DNA of 64,000 bases from Paraburkholderia tuberum STM678 (GTDB lineage Bacteria > Pseudomonadota > Gammaproteobacteria > Burkholderiales > Burkholderiaceae). The stretch lies in the NCBI RefSeq assembly GCF_902833905.1, contig NZ_CADFGP010000015.1, forward strand, positions 65,728 to 129,727. Direction: 5' to 3'. The position numbers were made by a program, and so were the translations under genes. The notes under the pieces are model-generated. The model saw only the letters and a program-made list of their open reading frames with translations, searched no databases and was not told the DNA's origin. This document shows positions 39,312-49,116 of this stretch, in pieces; the first letter of the stretch is position 1; every line of letters begins with the position of its first letter.

Positions 39312-40016
39312 TCAAAGCCACGCGCGAACCCAGCCGACGACCAGCGGCCCGACGATGACTCCCCACGTCATCACACACATGCCGAGCGCGACCATCACGG
39401 CCGCACTGCCGAGATCCTTCGCGCGGCGCGACAACTCGTGACGTTCGAGCGAGATCCGGTCGATTGCCGCTTCGACGCTCGAATTGAGCAGCTCGACGAT
39501 CAGCACGAGCAGTACCGAGCCGAGCAGCAACACGCGCGACACGGGATCGACGGGCACCACGAGGCCGCACGGAATCAGGATCGCGGCCAACGTGAGTTCC
39601 TGACGAAACGCGCTTTCCTCGCGAATCGCAACGCGAAAACCGGCCAGCGAGTTTTTCATCGCGTGCCATGCGCGCGTGAGGCCGCGGTTGCCTTTGTAGG
39701 GGTTGAAGGGCAGCGGGGCGAGCGGGTCGTCGGGGCTGAGCGGTTCGTTGGGGGCGTCGTGGCTTGAGTCGCGAGTCGTGTCCTGGGTGGCGTCAGGTTG
39801 CACGCCACCCGCGACGCTGGCGCCGCCGGTCATGGTCCTCGCGCCGTTCACCCGATGCACGGTATCCGCATGCCCGGTCATACCCGGCTCGCGTACGTCG
39901 TCGAACGGTTCGATGCTGGTGGTGTCGCGGGTAGACTCGACGGCGCGCAGTGCGCCGTTCGACGCGCCTTCGGCGCTGGATCGACTGCTTCGCATGGATG
40001 GCTCCGCGCGCCGCAT
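39312..40016 (-). CDS. dgkA: diacylglycerol kinase with long N-terminal extension
   Basis: The C-terminal 125 residues are a prokaryotic diacylglycerol kinase: NRGLTRAWHAMKNSLAGFRV, three membrane spans, and the catalytic ELLNSSVEAAIDRISLERHE. It phosphorylates diacylglycerol to phosphatidate in the inner membrane. The N-terminal ~105 residues are low-complexity (Ser, Thr, Asp, Pro, Ala) and unusual; DgkA is normally about 120 residues. The start at ATG 40016 overlaps the stop of the glycosyltransferase gene; a later start cannot be excluded. Confidence 0.88.
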   Translation of the reverse strand: MRRAEPSMRSSRSSAEGASNGALRAVESTRDTTSIEPFDDVREPGMTGHADTVHRVNGARTMTGGASVAGGVQPDATQDTTRDSSHDAPNEPLSPDDPLAPLPFNPYKGNRGLTRAWHAMKNSLAGFRVAIREESAFRQELTLAAILIPCGLVVPVDPVSRVLLLGSVLLVLIVELLNSSVEAAIDRISLERHELSRRAKDLGSAAVMVALGMCVMTWGVIVGPLVVGWVRAWL

Positions 40017-41059
40017 CACGCAGCGGCGCTTTCCTCACGATACGCTGTGTCGCGCAGCGGCTTCAGATGCGCGGCGAATTGTGCGGACGCCGCTGCCCAC
40101 GAGAAGCGCTCGGCCCATGCGCGCGCATGCGACCGATCGATCTTCAGTGCCTCCAGACACGCTTCGCGCAGATCCTCGTGCATTGCACCGGCGCCGCCGT
40201 CGCCGAGCACGTCGATCGGGCCGGTGACCGGATAAGCGGCCACCGGCGTGCCGCATGCGAGCGCTTCGAGCAGCACGAGTCCGAACGTGTCGGTGCGGCT
40301 CGGAAACACGAAGACGTCGGCGGCCGCGTAGACCTTCGCGAGTTCGGCCTGCGACAGCACGCCCAGATAGTTGACCTGCGGATAGCGCGACTTCAGTTCG
40401 GCGAGCGCCGGACCTTCGCCCGCGACCCACTTCGAGCCGGGCAGGTCGAGCTGCAAGAATGCCTCGACGTTCTTCTCGACCGCCACGCGTCCCACGTACA
40501 GGAAGATCGGCCGCGCGGTGTTGAGCACCTTCGAGTCAATCGGACGGAAGATTTCGAGATCGACGCCGCGCGTCCACAGCACGACGTTCGTGAAGCCGAA
40601 CTTCTCGAGGTCCTGCTTGACGACGGGGGTCGGCGCCATTACCGCGAGCGACGGCTTGTGGAACCAGTGCAGAAACCTGTAGGTCGCCGCGAGCGGGATG
40701 CGAAAGCGCGCCTGCACGTACTCGGGAAAGCGCGTGTGATACGCGGTCGTGAACGGCAGCTTGTGGTCGAGCGCATACGCGCGCGCGGCCATGCCCAGCG
40801 GACCTTCGGTCGCGATGTGCAACGCGTCGGGCGCGAAACGGCCGATGCGCTCGCGCAGCCGGCGGCGCGGCAGCAACGACAGGCGTATCTCCGGGTAAGT
40901 CGGGCACGGGATGGTGCGGAATTCGAGCGGAGTCAGCAGATCGACCTGATGGCCGAGCGCGGTGAGTTCGCGCCGGGTGTTCTTCAGCGTGCGTACGACA
41001 CCGTTGACCTGCGGCTCCCATGCGTCGGTGACGATCATGATCTTCATCGCGTTGTTCAT
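40016..41059 (-). CDS. GT4 family glycosyltransferase (MgtA/diacylglycerol glycosyltransferase-like)
   Basis: The 347-residue enzyme has two Rossmann domains: the N-terminal MIVTDAWEPQVNGVVRTLKN and the C-terminal GT4 core IFLYVGRVAVEKNVEAFLQL with FVFPSRTDTFGLVLLEALAC (E-x7-E). It uses a nucleotide sugar. Similar enzymes glycosylate diacylglycerol under phosphate limitation, and the neighbouring phosphoesterase and diacylglycerol kinase fit a membrane-lipid pathway. That role is inferred. ATG 41047 is a possible shorter start. Confidence 0.9.
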   Translation of the reverse strand: MNNAMKIMIVTDAWEPQVNGVVRTLKNTRRELTALGHQVDLLTPLEFRTIPCPTYPEIRLSLLPRRRLRERIGRFAPDALHIATEGPLGMAARAYALDHKLPFTTAYHTRFPEYVQARFRIPLAATYRFLHWFHKPSLAVMAPTPVVKQDLEKFGFTNVVLWTRGVDLEIFRPIDSKVLNTARPIFLYVGRVAVEKNVEAFLQLDLPGSKWVAGEGPALAELKSRYPQVNYLGVLSQAELAKVYAAADVFVFPSRTDTFGLVLLEALACGTPVAAYPVTGPIDVLGDGGAGAMHEDLREACLEALKIDRSHARAWAERFSWAAASAQFAAHLKPLRDTAYREESAAA

Positions 41060-41095
41060 CGCTGCGGGCCCTGTGGAAGTGGAGAGTGGAAGTGC

Positions 41096-42037
41096 TCAGG
41101 CAGTGGCGCGGGCTTTTTGCGTGCCCGCCTGGGGCGCGCGAAGCGCAGTCCAGAAGATCACCTTGAGCTCGCCTTCATAAGTCTCGACGAGCGCCGACAG
41201 GCTCTCGACCCAATCGCCATCGTTGCAATAGAGCACGCCATCGATCTCGCGCATCTCGGCCTTGTGGATGTGGCCGCAGACGACGCCGTCGCAGCCGCGG
41301 CGACGCGCTTCGTCGGTCATTACGCGTTCGAACGACGAGATGAAGTTGACCGCGTTCTTGACCTGATGCTTCAGGTATTGCGACAGCGACCAGTACGGAA
41401 ATCCGAGCTTGCTGCGAATGCGGTTGAACCAGCGGTTCAGCACGAGGATCATCGTGTACAGCGTGTCGCCGAGATAGGCGAGCCATTTCGCGTGCTGGAT
41501 CACGCCGTCGAACAGATCGCCGTGCACGATCCACAGCCGCTTGCCGGCGAGCGTCGTGTGGAACGCTTCGCCGCGTACGTGGATGTCGCCGAACGCGAGG
41601 TCGCAGAACTGGCGCGCGGCTTCGTCGTGATTGCCGGGCACGTAGATGACCTGAGTGCCTTTGCGCGCTTTGCGCAGCACTTTCTGCACGACGTCGTTGT
41701 GCGCCTGCGGCCAGTACCAGCCTTTCTTCAACTGCCAGCCGTCGATGATGTCGCCGACGAGGTACAGGTACTCCGATTCGTTGTGGCGCAGGAAGTCGAG
41801 CAGATATCCCGCCTGGCAGCCGCTCGAGCCGAGATGGATATCCGAGAGCCAGATCGTGCGATAGCGATGCGGATCGTCGTGTCCGTCATCGGGATGATCG
41901 GCGCGGGCATCGAGTGATGGCGTCGCGGGCAGCGGCAGGCCGTGTTGAGTAGAACCCGGGGCGGGCCGGAACGCGACGGGGTCGACGCTCGGTCCGGTTT
42001 GACGAAACAGGGAAGTCGCGGACGTATTGGGGTCCAT
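41096..42037 (-). CDS. LpxH-like metallophosphoesterase
   Basis: The 313-residue calcineurin-like phosphoesterase shows the full metal-binding set: TIWLSDIHLGS, LVGDIIDGW, VPGNHDEAA, WIVHGDLFDGV and GVVCGHIHKAEM. It resembles UDP-2,3-diacylglucosamine hydrolase-like proteins, but it has a 60-residue N-terminal extension and sits in a lipid-glycosyltransferase cluster. It may act on another lipid phosphate such as a phospholipid headgroup. It lies 36 bases before the glycosyltransferase gene. Confidence 0.9.
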   Translation of the reverse strand: MDPNTSATSLFRQTGPSVDPVAFRPAPGSTQHGLPLPATPSLDARADHPDDGHDDPHRYRTIWLSDIHLGSSGCQAGYLLDFLRHNESEYLYLVGDIIDGWQLKKGWYWPQAHNDVVQKVLRKARKGTQVIYVPGNHDEAARQFCDLAFGDIHVRGEAFHTTLAGKRLWIVHGDLFDGVIQHAKWLAYLGDTLYTMILVLNRWFNRIRSKLGFPYWSLSQYLKHQVKNAVNFISSFERVMTDEARRRGCDGVVCGHIHKAEMREIDGVLYCNDGDWVESLSALVETYEGELKVIFWTALRAPQAGTQKARATA

Positions 42038-42160
42038 GGCTCACGCGTCGAGTGGCGGTGCCCGTATTGGGCCGGGTGCGCGTGACTGCGGCGTGACAGT
42101 CATGAGAAGTTCTTATTACGGAGGGGCCTTGGCGGGGCCTGTTTTTTCGTTGTTCTGGCT

Positions 42161-42360
42161 TTGTTGGCCTTTCCTTGTTGTCTTATCGGTCTATTAGCGT
42201 TGCCCCTGTGCGGGGCGGCACCTACTTTCTTTGCTGCTGCAAAGAAAGTAGGCAAAGAAGACAGCTCAAACCGCAAACTTTTAAGCGGGTCCCCTTGCTT
42301 GGAGGGGGTAGTGGTGCATCTGGAATCCGGGCCCCCGCACATTCCCCCGTTCGTGACAAA
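42161..42360 (+). repeat. dispersed repeat, left arm of a large inverted pair
   Basis: The unit contains TTATCGGTCTATTAGCG, the hairpin GCCCC-TGTGC-GGGGC (42202-42216), and the perfect 14-bp hairpin CCTACTTTCTTTGC/GCAAAGAAAGTAGG around TGCT (42221-42252). GCGGGTCCCC and GTAGTGGTGCATCTGGAAT follow. The same text appears in reverse at 42535-42735. It looks like the dispersed Burkholderiaceae element often mis-annotated as hypothetical proteins. That identity is from memory. Edges are approximate. Confidence 0.8.
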
Positions 42361-42534
42361 GCCATCATCCCTCCCGCTCCGCACTGCGTGCGTCGCGGAC
42401 GGGTCTGCCAGGGAAACCAATGGTTTTGCCCGCTCAGCGGGGACCCTCGGCTGCGCCTCGGCGACGCGCCGAAACGACCAGTGGTTTTTGAGCGGGGATT
42501 CGGCGCGCGTAGCGCCGCCGGAAGAATGACTGCC

Positions 42535-42735
42535 TTGTCACTAGCGCGGAATGTGCGGGAGCACGGATTCCAGATGCACCACTACCCCTTCCAAGCCAGG
42601 GGACCCGCTTAAGAGTTGGCGGATTTAGCTGTCTTCTTTGCCTACTTTCTTTGCAGCAGCAAAGAAAGTAGGTGCCGCCCCGCACAGGGGCAACGCTAAT
42701 AGACCGATAAGTCAGCAAGGAAAGGCCAACACCGC
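42535..42735 (-). repeat. dispersed repeat, right arm of a large inverted pair
   Basis: Read on the minus strand, this repeats the left arm nearly base for base, including the hairpin CCTACTTTCTTTGC/GCAAAGAAAGTAGG (42641-42672, loop AGCA here). Differences such as CTTGGAAGGGG for CTTGGAGGGGG show that the arms have diverged. The 174 bases between the arms have further partly complementary segments. No transposase frame is present. Confidence 0.8.
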
Positions 42736-42803
42736 ACGAACAAAGGCAAAAAAGGCCTCCCCCGCCCAAGGAGAGCAACGCATTCGGCCCATCCCCACGC
42801 GCG

Positions 42804-43328
42804 CTAGCGCCCAACCGCTACCACCCGCGTCCCCGCGAACCGATCATGCAAAAACTGCCGCTGCGGATCAAAACGCCCACTCGCGGCCCACACCACGAAC
42901 CAGACGCCCGCAATAACAAGCGTCTGCGGCACCCGCAACCCAAGAAGTGGATGCAACGCCAGCGGCGGCAAAAACCACAACCAGGCGAACACATACCGCG
43001 CAATCGCCCGCCCAACCGAAACCGGCGCGCCATCAGCGCCAACAACCCGTAATCGCCAGGTTTTCATCGGCAGCGTCTGGCCGCCGTGCGTCCAGAACCA
43101 GACGAAGTACACGCCAACCACGAGGCCGATCCAGCCGGCGAGCAGGTTGTGATGCGCGAGCCCGTTACGCTGCTGCGTCAGCGTGCTGAACAGATAGCCG
43201 GCGACAAACACGACGCCGAACAGAATGACCGCTTCGTAGAGCAATGCGGCGAGCCGTCGCCGGACGGTGGGCGCCCTGCCGCCGGGTGCGGCGGCAGGCA
43301 GGGTGGGGGTGGCGAGCGGCTGGGACAC
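42804..43328 (-). CDS. RDD family membrane protein
   Basis: The 174-residue protein has the RDD pattern: an Arg-rich start (PTVRRRLAALLYEAVILFGV) leading the first span, a second span (LLAGWIGLVVGVYFVWFW), then THGGQTLPMKTWRLRVV and a final QRQFLHDRFAGTRVV. RDD proteins are small membrane proteins with roles in ion transport or unknown. It is the last gene of the ECF sigma operon, 21 bases after the DUF3106 gene. Confidence 0.9.
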   Translation of the reverse strand: MSQPLATPTLPAAAPGGRAPTVRRRLAALLYEAVILFGVVFVAGYLFSTLTQQRNGLAHHNLLAGWIGLVVGVYFVWFWTHGGQTLPMKTWRLRVVGADGAPVSVGRAIARYVFAWLWFLPPLALHPLLGLRVPQTLVIAGVWFVVWAASGRFDPQRQFLHDRFAGTRVVAVGR

Positions 43329-43349
43329 GTAATGGGTTCGGGGTCGGAA

Positions 43350-44117
43350 TCAGGAGCCGTGGAAGATTGCCGGCGCTTCGGCAGGCGACACGGGCACCGG
43401 CGTCGCCGGTACGAAGCTGCCCGCCGCCGGAATCGCAGGCGTTGCCGGCAGCGAGGCCGCGGCCGGCGCGGAGGCAGCCGGTGCGGCGCTCGCCGCCGCG
43501 GCAGCACTGGCGCCGTGCTCGCGCGCATTCACGAACCGGTCGATGCCCTTGATCTCGTTGCGAGCCGATGGCGGCGCGCTGACGACGCTGGGGCGACGCT
43601 TGTGTTCGCTCGCGGCGAGCCGCTCCTTCGTTTCTTCGGGCAGTTGTTGGTACGCTTTCCACGCCTTCTGGCGCGCTTCGCGCGGCAACTCCTTCGAAAC
43701 CTGGTAGTTTTCGCGCGCGACGCGGCGCTGATCGGGCGTCATGCGCACCCATTCACTCATGCGCTCTTGCAGACGCTTTTGCGCATCCGGCGACATCTTT
43801 GCGTATCGCGACGCAATCTTGATCCACTTTCGCTTGCGTTCGTCGCTAAACGAATCCCATTGCGATGCGAATGGGGCCAGCGCGGCGTGGTCGGCGGCGC
43901 TCAGGCGTGACCACGCGAGGGGGCTATTGCTGCCCGGCAGGCTGGGCAATTCGACGGAAAGTGCGGGGGCGGGCGCGGGCGCGGCGACGTTGACGCCGGG
44001 CGACGGATTGCCCGCCGACGATGGGCTCGGGTGAAAGCGCGGATAGGTCGCGACAAACGACACCAGGGCCGCGATCGTGCATCCGAAAACAACGGCCAGG
44101 CCGCGCTTGTAACTCAC
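43350..44117 (-). CDS. DUF3106 domain protein
   Basis: The 255-residue protein starts at GTG 44117 (GGAGA upstream) with a membrane anchor (YKRGLAVVFGCTIAALVSFV). A helical DUF3106 domain follows at about 60-175, with tandem motifs such as SRLSAADHAALAPFASQWDS, SPDAQKRLQERMSEWVRMTP and LPREARQKAWKAYQQLPEET. The C-terminal 80 residues are Ala/Pro-rich. The domain probably lies in the periplasm. It resembles the Spy/CpxP-like repeat style, but no function is known. It sits between the DUF3619 and RDD genes. Confidence 0.87.
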   Translation of the reverse strand: MSYKRGLAVVFGCTIAALVSFVATYPRFHPSPSSAGNPSPGVNVAAPAPAPALSVELPSLPGSNSPLAWSRLSAADHAALAPFASQWDSFSDERKRKWIKIASRYAKMSPDAQKRLQERMSEWVRMTPDQRRVARENYQVSKELPREARQKAWKAYQQLPEETKERLAASEHKRRPSVVSAPPSARNEIKGIDRFVNAREHGASAAAAASAAPAASAPAAASLPATPAIPAAGSFVPATPVPVSPAEAPAIFHGS

Positions 44118-44133
44118 CCGAGGAATCTCCCGC

Positions 44134-44565
44134 TCAGTGGGCGCGTGAAAGATACGCGTTGAAGCCGTGGTCGAGATAGGCATTGAGCGGCAGGTCGTCG
44201 CTTAGCATGGCGGCATCGATATCGGCAAGTTCGGCGGTGCGCTGGTGATCTTCCCAGTAGGCGATGCCGATCAGGCTCACGACCAGCGCGGCCAGCGGCC
44301 ACGCGAGCGCGAAGCGGCGCAGCGGCCAGCGGCGGCGCGGCTCGAAGCCTCCCTGCGGTAGCCCCGCTATCCCGGCCGGCATGCCGGCGAACGCAGGCAC
44401 GAACACCGGCGCGCTGACGGCTTCGGGCTTTTTGCGCACCAACGCGGCACGACGTGCGGCAGCGAGCCGCTCGACGGTGGCGGGAGGGAGGCTGGCGGTG
44501 TTTTCGTCAAGCGCGCGGCGCAGTTGACGCGCAAACTCGAGTTCTGTGTTTTCAAGGGAGCTCAT
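44134..44565 (-). CDS. DUF3619 family protein, candidate anti-sigma factor
   Basis: The 143-residue protein has an N-terminal cytoplasmic helical part (ENTELEFARQLRRALDENTA, LPPATVERLAAARRAAL), one membrane span (FALAWPLAALVVSLIGIAYW), then an acidic periplasmic tail (ELADIDAAMLSDDLPLNAYL). DUF3619 genes lie directly after ECF sigma genes in betaproteobacteria. The topology and the ATGA overlap with the sigma gene suggest an anti-sigma role, which is inference. Confidence 0.86.
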   Translation of the reverse strand: MSSLENTELEFARQLRRALDENTASLPPATVERLAAARRAALVRKKPEAVSAPVFVPAFAGMPAGIAGLPQGGFEPRRRWPLRRFALAWPLAALVVSLIGIAYWEDHQRTAELADIDAAMLSDDLPLNAYLDHGFNAYLSRAH

Positions 44566-45125
44566 AGCGTGATTCCTTTCGCCTTGAGCGCTTGCGCCAG
44601 CGTGTGAGTGGCCCGGGAGCAGTGCGTTTTCACGCTGCCTTCGGAGCAGCCCATTGCGGCGGCAGTCTCGGCGACATCCATATCCTCCCAATAACGCATG
44701 AGAAACGCCTCCCGTTGACGCGCCGGTAATTTCTGGATCTCGTTGTCGATCGACTGCAGGACCTGCTCTCGTTCGAGCTTCTGTTCGTTGCTCTCGGCGC
44801 CAGCCGAACCCGCCTCGGCCTCGAAAGTTTCCAGCGGATCGAACTCGTCGTCGTCGGCATTGCCGAGCGACGAGAATAGACTAACCCAGGTGTTGCGTAC
44901 TTTGGCACGGCGGAAATAGTCGTGCGTCGCATTCTGCAGAATACGCTGAAACAGCAGCGGTAGCTCGGCCGCCGGACGGTCGCCGTATTTCTCGGCGAGC
45001 TTGATCATCGCGTCTTGCACGATGTCGAGGGACGCATCGTCGTCCCGCACGGCGTAGACCGTCTGCTTGAATGCGCGCCTTTCGACGCCCGCCAGAAAAT
45101 CGGCGAGTTCCTTGTCTGATGCCAT
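44562..45125 (-). CDS. ECF-type RNA polymerase sigma factor
   Basis: The 187-residue protein has region 2 (AVRDDDASLDIVQDAMIKLA, LPLLFQRILQNATHDYFRRA) and region 4 (LPARQREAFLMRYWEDMDVA, AMGCSEGSVKTHCSRATHTL), joined by an acidic linker. It directs polymerase to a small regulon. It leads a four-gene minus-strand operon with DUF3619, DUF3106 and RDD products. Targets are unknown; self-regulation is common in this class. Confidence 0.94.
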   Translation of the reverse strand: MASDKELADFLAGVERRAFKQTVYAVRDDDASLDIVQDAMIKLAEKYGDRPAAELPLLFQRILQNATHDYFRRAKVRNTWVSLFSSLGNADDDEFDPLETFEAEAGSAGAESNEQKLEREQVLQSIDNEIQKLPARQREAFLMRYWEDMDVAETAAAMGCSEGSVKTHCSRATHTLAQALKAKGITL

Positions 45126-45303
45126 CCGGTTGGGGTCGGCGCAGCAAGCGTGCGCGTAATCGGTCGAAAAATGTCGTAAAACTCGCGGATGCTAACAAAC
45201 TTTTGCTCCGATAGGGTGAAACCTGCTCAAGCTTGCATTTGCATGACGGTCGACATTCCGTCCGATCGCGCTCTCCTACGCGCGAGCAAATGGCAATATT
45301 TTC

Positions 45304-45332
45304 TTGACCGCGAGCGCGTCAGAAGCTATCGT
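45304..45332 (+). promoter_or_regulatory. sigma-70 promoter for ilvBNC
   Basis: TTGACC (45304-45309) and TATCGT (45327-45332) are 17 bases apart and lie about 150 bases before ilvB. The 45126-45480 gap between the divergent sigma gene and ilvB holds no gene. I saw no branched-chain-codon leader peptide that would show attenuation. Confidence 0.5.
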
Positions 45333-45480
45333 CGCTGGTTCGCAACATAAGTGAGTTGTCTCAATTGAGGTGTGGCCCAAGAAGCCCGCCTGTCAACTGG
45401 ACGCGCCGCTTGAACCCGAGCCACGAGCCCGGCAGAGAGCACCCGATCAATTTTTTGCCGAAAATTCGAAAGGTGAATCA

Positions 45481-47244
45481 ATGAATATGCCCAGCGCGGA
45501 ATTCTCCACGTCGGATACGACCCCCCCACACGAAGCAGACTCTATCGGCGCCACCGTGCTCATGAAGGCACTGGCCGACGAAGACGTCGAGTTCATCTGG
45601 GGCTATCCCGGCGGCTCGGTACTCTACATTTACGACGAGCTGTACAAGCAGGACAAGTTCCAGCATGTGCTCGTGCGCCACGAGCAGGCCGCCGTGCATG
45701 CCGCGGACGCCTACGCGCGCTCCACCGGCAAGGTCGGCGTGTGTCTCGTGACCTCCGGCCCCGGCGTCACCAACGCGGTGACCGGCATCGCGACCGCCTA
45801 TATGGATTCGATCCCGTTGGTCGTGATCAGCGGCCAGGTGCCGACTGCCGCGATCGGTCAGGATGCATTCCAGGAATGCGACACGGTCGGCATCACGCGT
45901 CCCTGCGTGAAGCACAACTTCCTCGTGAAGGACGTGCGCGATCTCGCCGCCACCGTCAAGAAAGCTTTCTACATCGCCCGTACCGGCCGTCCCGGCCCAG
46001 TGCTGATCGACATTCCGAAGGACGTGTCGAAGACGCCGTGCCAATACGAGCCGATCAAGAGCGTTTCGCTGCGCTCATACAACCCGGTCACGAAGGGCCA
46101 CTCCGGTCAGATCCGCAAGGCGGTGTCGCTGCTGCTGTCGGCGAAGCGTCCGTATATCTACACCGGCGGCGGCATCGTGCTCGCGGATGCGTCGCGTGAA
46201 TTGAACCAGTTCGCCGATCTGCTCGGCTATCCGGTCACCAATACGCTAATGGGTCTGGGCGGCTACCGCTCGAGCGACAAGAAATTCCTCGGCATGCTCG
46301 GCATGCACGGCACGTACGAAGCCAATATGGCGATGCAGCACTGCGACGTGCTGATCGCGATCGGCGCGCGCTTCGACGACCGCGTGATCGGCGATCCGAG
46401 CCACTTCGCGTCGCGGCCGCGCAAGATCATCCATATCGACATCGATCCCTCTTCCATTTCCAAGCGCGTCAAGGTCGACATTCCGATCGTCGGCGACGTG
46501 AAGGAAGTGCTGAAGGAACTGATCGAGCAGTTGCAGACGGCCGAGCATGGCCCCGACGCCGCGGCGCTCGCCGACTGGTGGAAGGACATCGAAGGCTGGC
46601 GCGCGAAAGATTGCCTGAAGTTCGACCGCAAGAGCGACATCATCAAGCCGCAGTACGTGGTCGAAAAGGCGTGGGAGCTGACCGACGGCAACGCGTTCGT
46701 GTGCTCCGACGTGGGCCAGCACCAGATGTGGGCCGCGCAGTTCTACAAGTTCAACAAGCCGCGTCGCTGGATCAATTCCGGTGGCCTCGGCACGATGGGC
46801 TTCGGCTTACCGGCCGCGATGGGCGTGAAGATGGCCCATCCGGACGACGACGTGCTGTGCATCACGGGCGAAGGCTCGATCCAGATGTGCATCCAGGAGC
46901 TGTCGACCTGCAAGCAGTACGACCTGCCGATCAAGATTATTTCGCTGAATAACCGCTATCTGGGCATGGTGCGCCAGTGGCAGCAGATCGAATACAGCAA
47001 ACGCTATTCGCATTCGTACATGGATGCGCTGCCGGACTTCGTGAAGCTCGCCGAAGCGTACGGACACGTGGGCATGCGCATCGAGCGCACGGCCGATGTG
47101 GAACCGGCGCTGAAGGAAGCGCTGCGCCTGAAGGATCGCACGGTGTTTCTCGACTTCCAGACCGATCCGACCGAAAACGTCTGGCCGATGGTTCAGGCCG
47201 GCAAGGGCATCACCGAGATGCTCATGGGTTCGGAAGATCTTTAA
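45481..47244 (+). CDS. ilvB: acetolactate synthase large subunit
   Basis: The 587-residue thiamine diphosphate enzyme makes acetolactate or acetohydroxybutyrate, the first common step to Val, Leu and Ile. Seen motifs are the catalytic Glu region LVRHEQAAVHAADAYARSTG, SGPGVTNAVTGIATAYMDSI, and the ThDP motif CITGEGSIQMCIQEL...NNRY. FAD contacts lie in the middle domain (IGARFDDRVIGDP). ATG 45481 matches family length with AAAGGTG upstream; the longer frame to 45370 is not supported. ilvN follows after 125 bases. Confidence 0.97.
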   Translation: MNMPSAEFSTSDTTPPHEADSIGATVLMKALADEDVEFIWGYPGGSVLYIYDELYKQDKFQHVLVRHEQAAVHAADAYARSTGKVGVCLVTSGPGVTNAVTGIATAYMDSIPLVVISGQVPTAAIGQDAFQECDTVGITRPCVKHNFLVKDVRDLAATVKKAFYIARTGRPGPVLIDIPKDVSKTPCQYEPIKSVSLRSYNPVTKGHSGQIRKAVSLLLSAKRPYIYTGGGIVLADASRELNQFADLLGYPVTNTLMGLGGYRSSDKKFLGMLGMHGTYEANMAMQHCDVLIAIGARFDDRVIGDPSHFASRPRKIIHIDIDPSSISKRVKVDIPIVGDVKEVLKELIEQLQTAEHGPDAAALADWWKDIEGWRAKDCLKFDRKSDIIKPQYVVEKAWELTDGNAFVCSDVGQHQMWAAQFYKFNKPRRWINSGGLGTMGFGLPAAMGVKMAHPDDDVLCITGEGSIQMCIQELSTCKQYDLPIKIISLNNRYLGMVRQWQQIEYSKRYSHSYMDALPDFVKLAEAYGHVGMRIERTADVEPALKEALRLKDRTVFLDFQTDPTENVWPMVQAGKGITEMLMGSEDL

Positions 47245-47369
47245 ACGACGGGGCGTCTGGATAACTCCAGCGCCGGCTTCGTGATGCGCGCCTTCAAAAA
47301 AGGCGAGGGCAGACGAAGCGGCGCCGCTCCGCTCGCAGACATCGACACATCATCTGGAAGAAGCGAAAC

Positions 47370-47861
47370 ATGAGACACATCATTTCCGTCCTGCTGGAAA
47401 ACGAACCAGGCGCGCTGTCGCGCGTGGTGGGTCTGTTCTCCGCACGCGGCTACAACATTGAAACCTTGACGGTGGCTCCGACCGAAGACCGTTCGCTGTC
47501 GCGCATGACCATCGTCTCCGTTGGCTCGGACGACGTGATCGAACAGATCACGAAGCATCTGAACCGCCTGATCGAGGTGGTGAAAGTGGTCGACCTTACC
47601 GAGGGCGCCCACATCGAACGCGAGCTGATGCTGATCAAGGTGAGGGCGGTCGGCAAGGAACGTGAGGAGATGAAGCGGATGGCGGACATTTTCCGCGGCC
47701 GCATCATCGACGTCACCGAAAAGACCTACACGATCGAATTGACGGGGGCGAGCGACAAGCTCGACGCCTTCATCGAGGGGCTCGATTCCACGGCGATTCT
47801 CGAGACGGTCCGCACGGGCAGCTCGGGCATCGGTCGCGGCGAGCGCATTCTGAAGGTCTGA
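47370..47861 (+). CDS. ilvN: acetolactate synthase small (regulatory) subunit
   Basis: The 163-residue subunit begins MRHIISVLLENEPGALSRVV, an ACT domain with the GALSRVVGLFSARGYNIETL signature. The second domain has ELMLIKVRAVGKEREEMKRM and DVTEKTYTIELTGASDKLDA. It activates IlvB and gives valine feedback inhibition. GGAAGAAG precedes the ATG. The length matches IlvH-type subunits. Confidence 0.97.
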   Translation: MRHIISVLLENEPGALSRVVGLFSARGYNIETLTVAPTEDRSLSRMTIVSVGSDDVIEQITKHLNRLIEVVKVVDLTEGAHIERELMLIKVRAVGKEREEMKRMADIFRGRIIDVTEKTYTIELTGASDKLDAFIEGLDSTAILETVRTGSSGIGRGERILKV

Positions 47862-47940
47862 GGTCGCGTTTCGCAAGGCCGGGCAACGCGGTATCGCCCG
47901 GCTGGCAATAACAACATTCGCAGTACCCGAATTTCTCTGA

Positions 47941-48984
<1,044 letters not shown>

Positions 48985-49042
48985 GCGTCTCGACGTAACG
49001 AGGTTCGGCGCGGCGCTTCGGTGCGGCGGCCGGACCAGTCAA

Positions 49043-49079
49043 AAAGCCGTCCAAGGGTGCTGAACCCTGGGCGGCTTTT
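49043..49079 (+). terminator. Rho-independent terminator after ilvC
   Basis: AAAGCCGTCC pairs with GGGCGGCTTT with one G-T pair, with an inner AGGGT/ACCCT stem, and ends in TTTT. It closes the ilvBNC unit before psd. Confidence 0.82.
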
Positions 49080-49116
49080 GCTATCCTACGGTTTTACAAA
49101 AACACAGAAGCCATCC

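Noticed and set aside
42161..42735. Several 90-145 residue frames inside the inverted repeats
   Set aside because: They read through hairpins in both directions, the arms have indel differences between copies, and none has a ribosome site.
45126..45480. Attenuator leader peptide for ilvB
   Set aside because: No short frame rich in Leu, Val or Ile codons with a following terminator was found.
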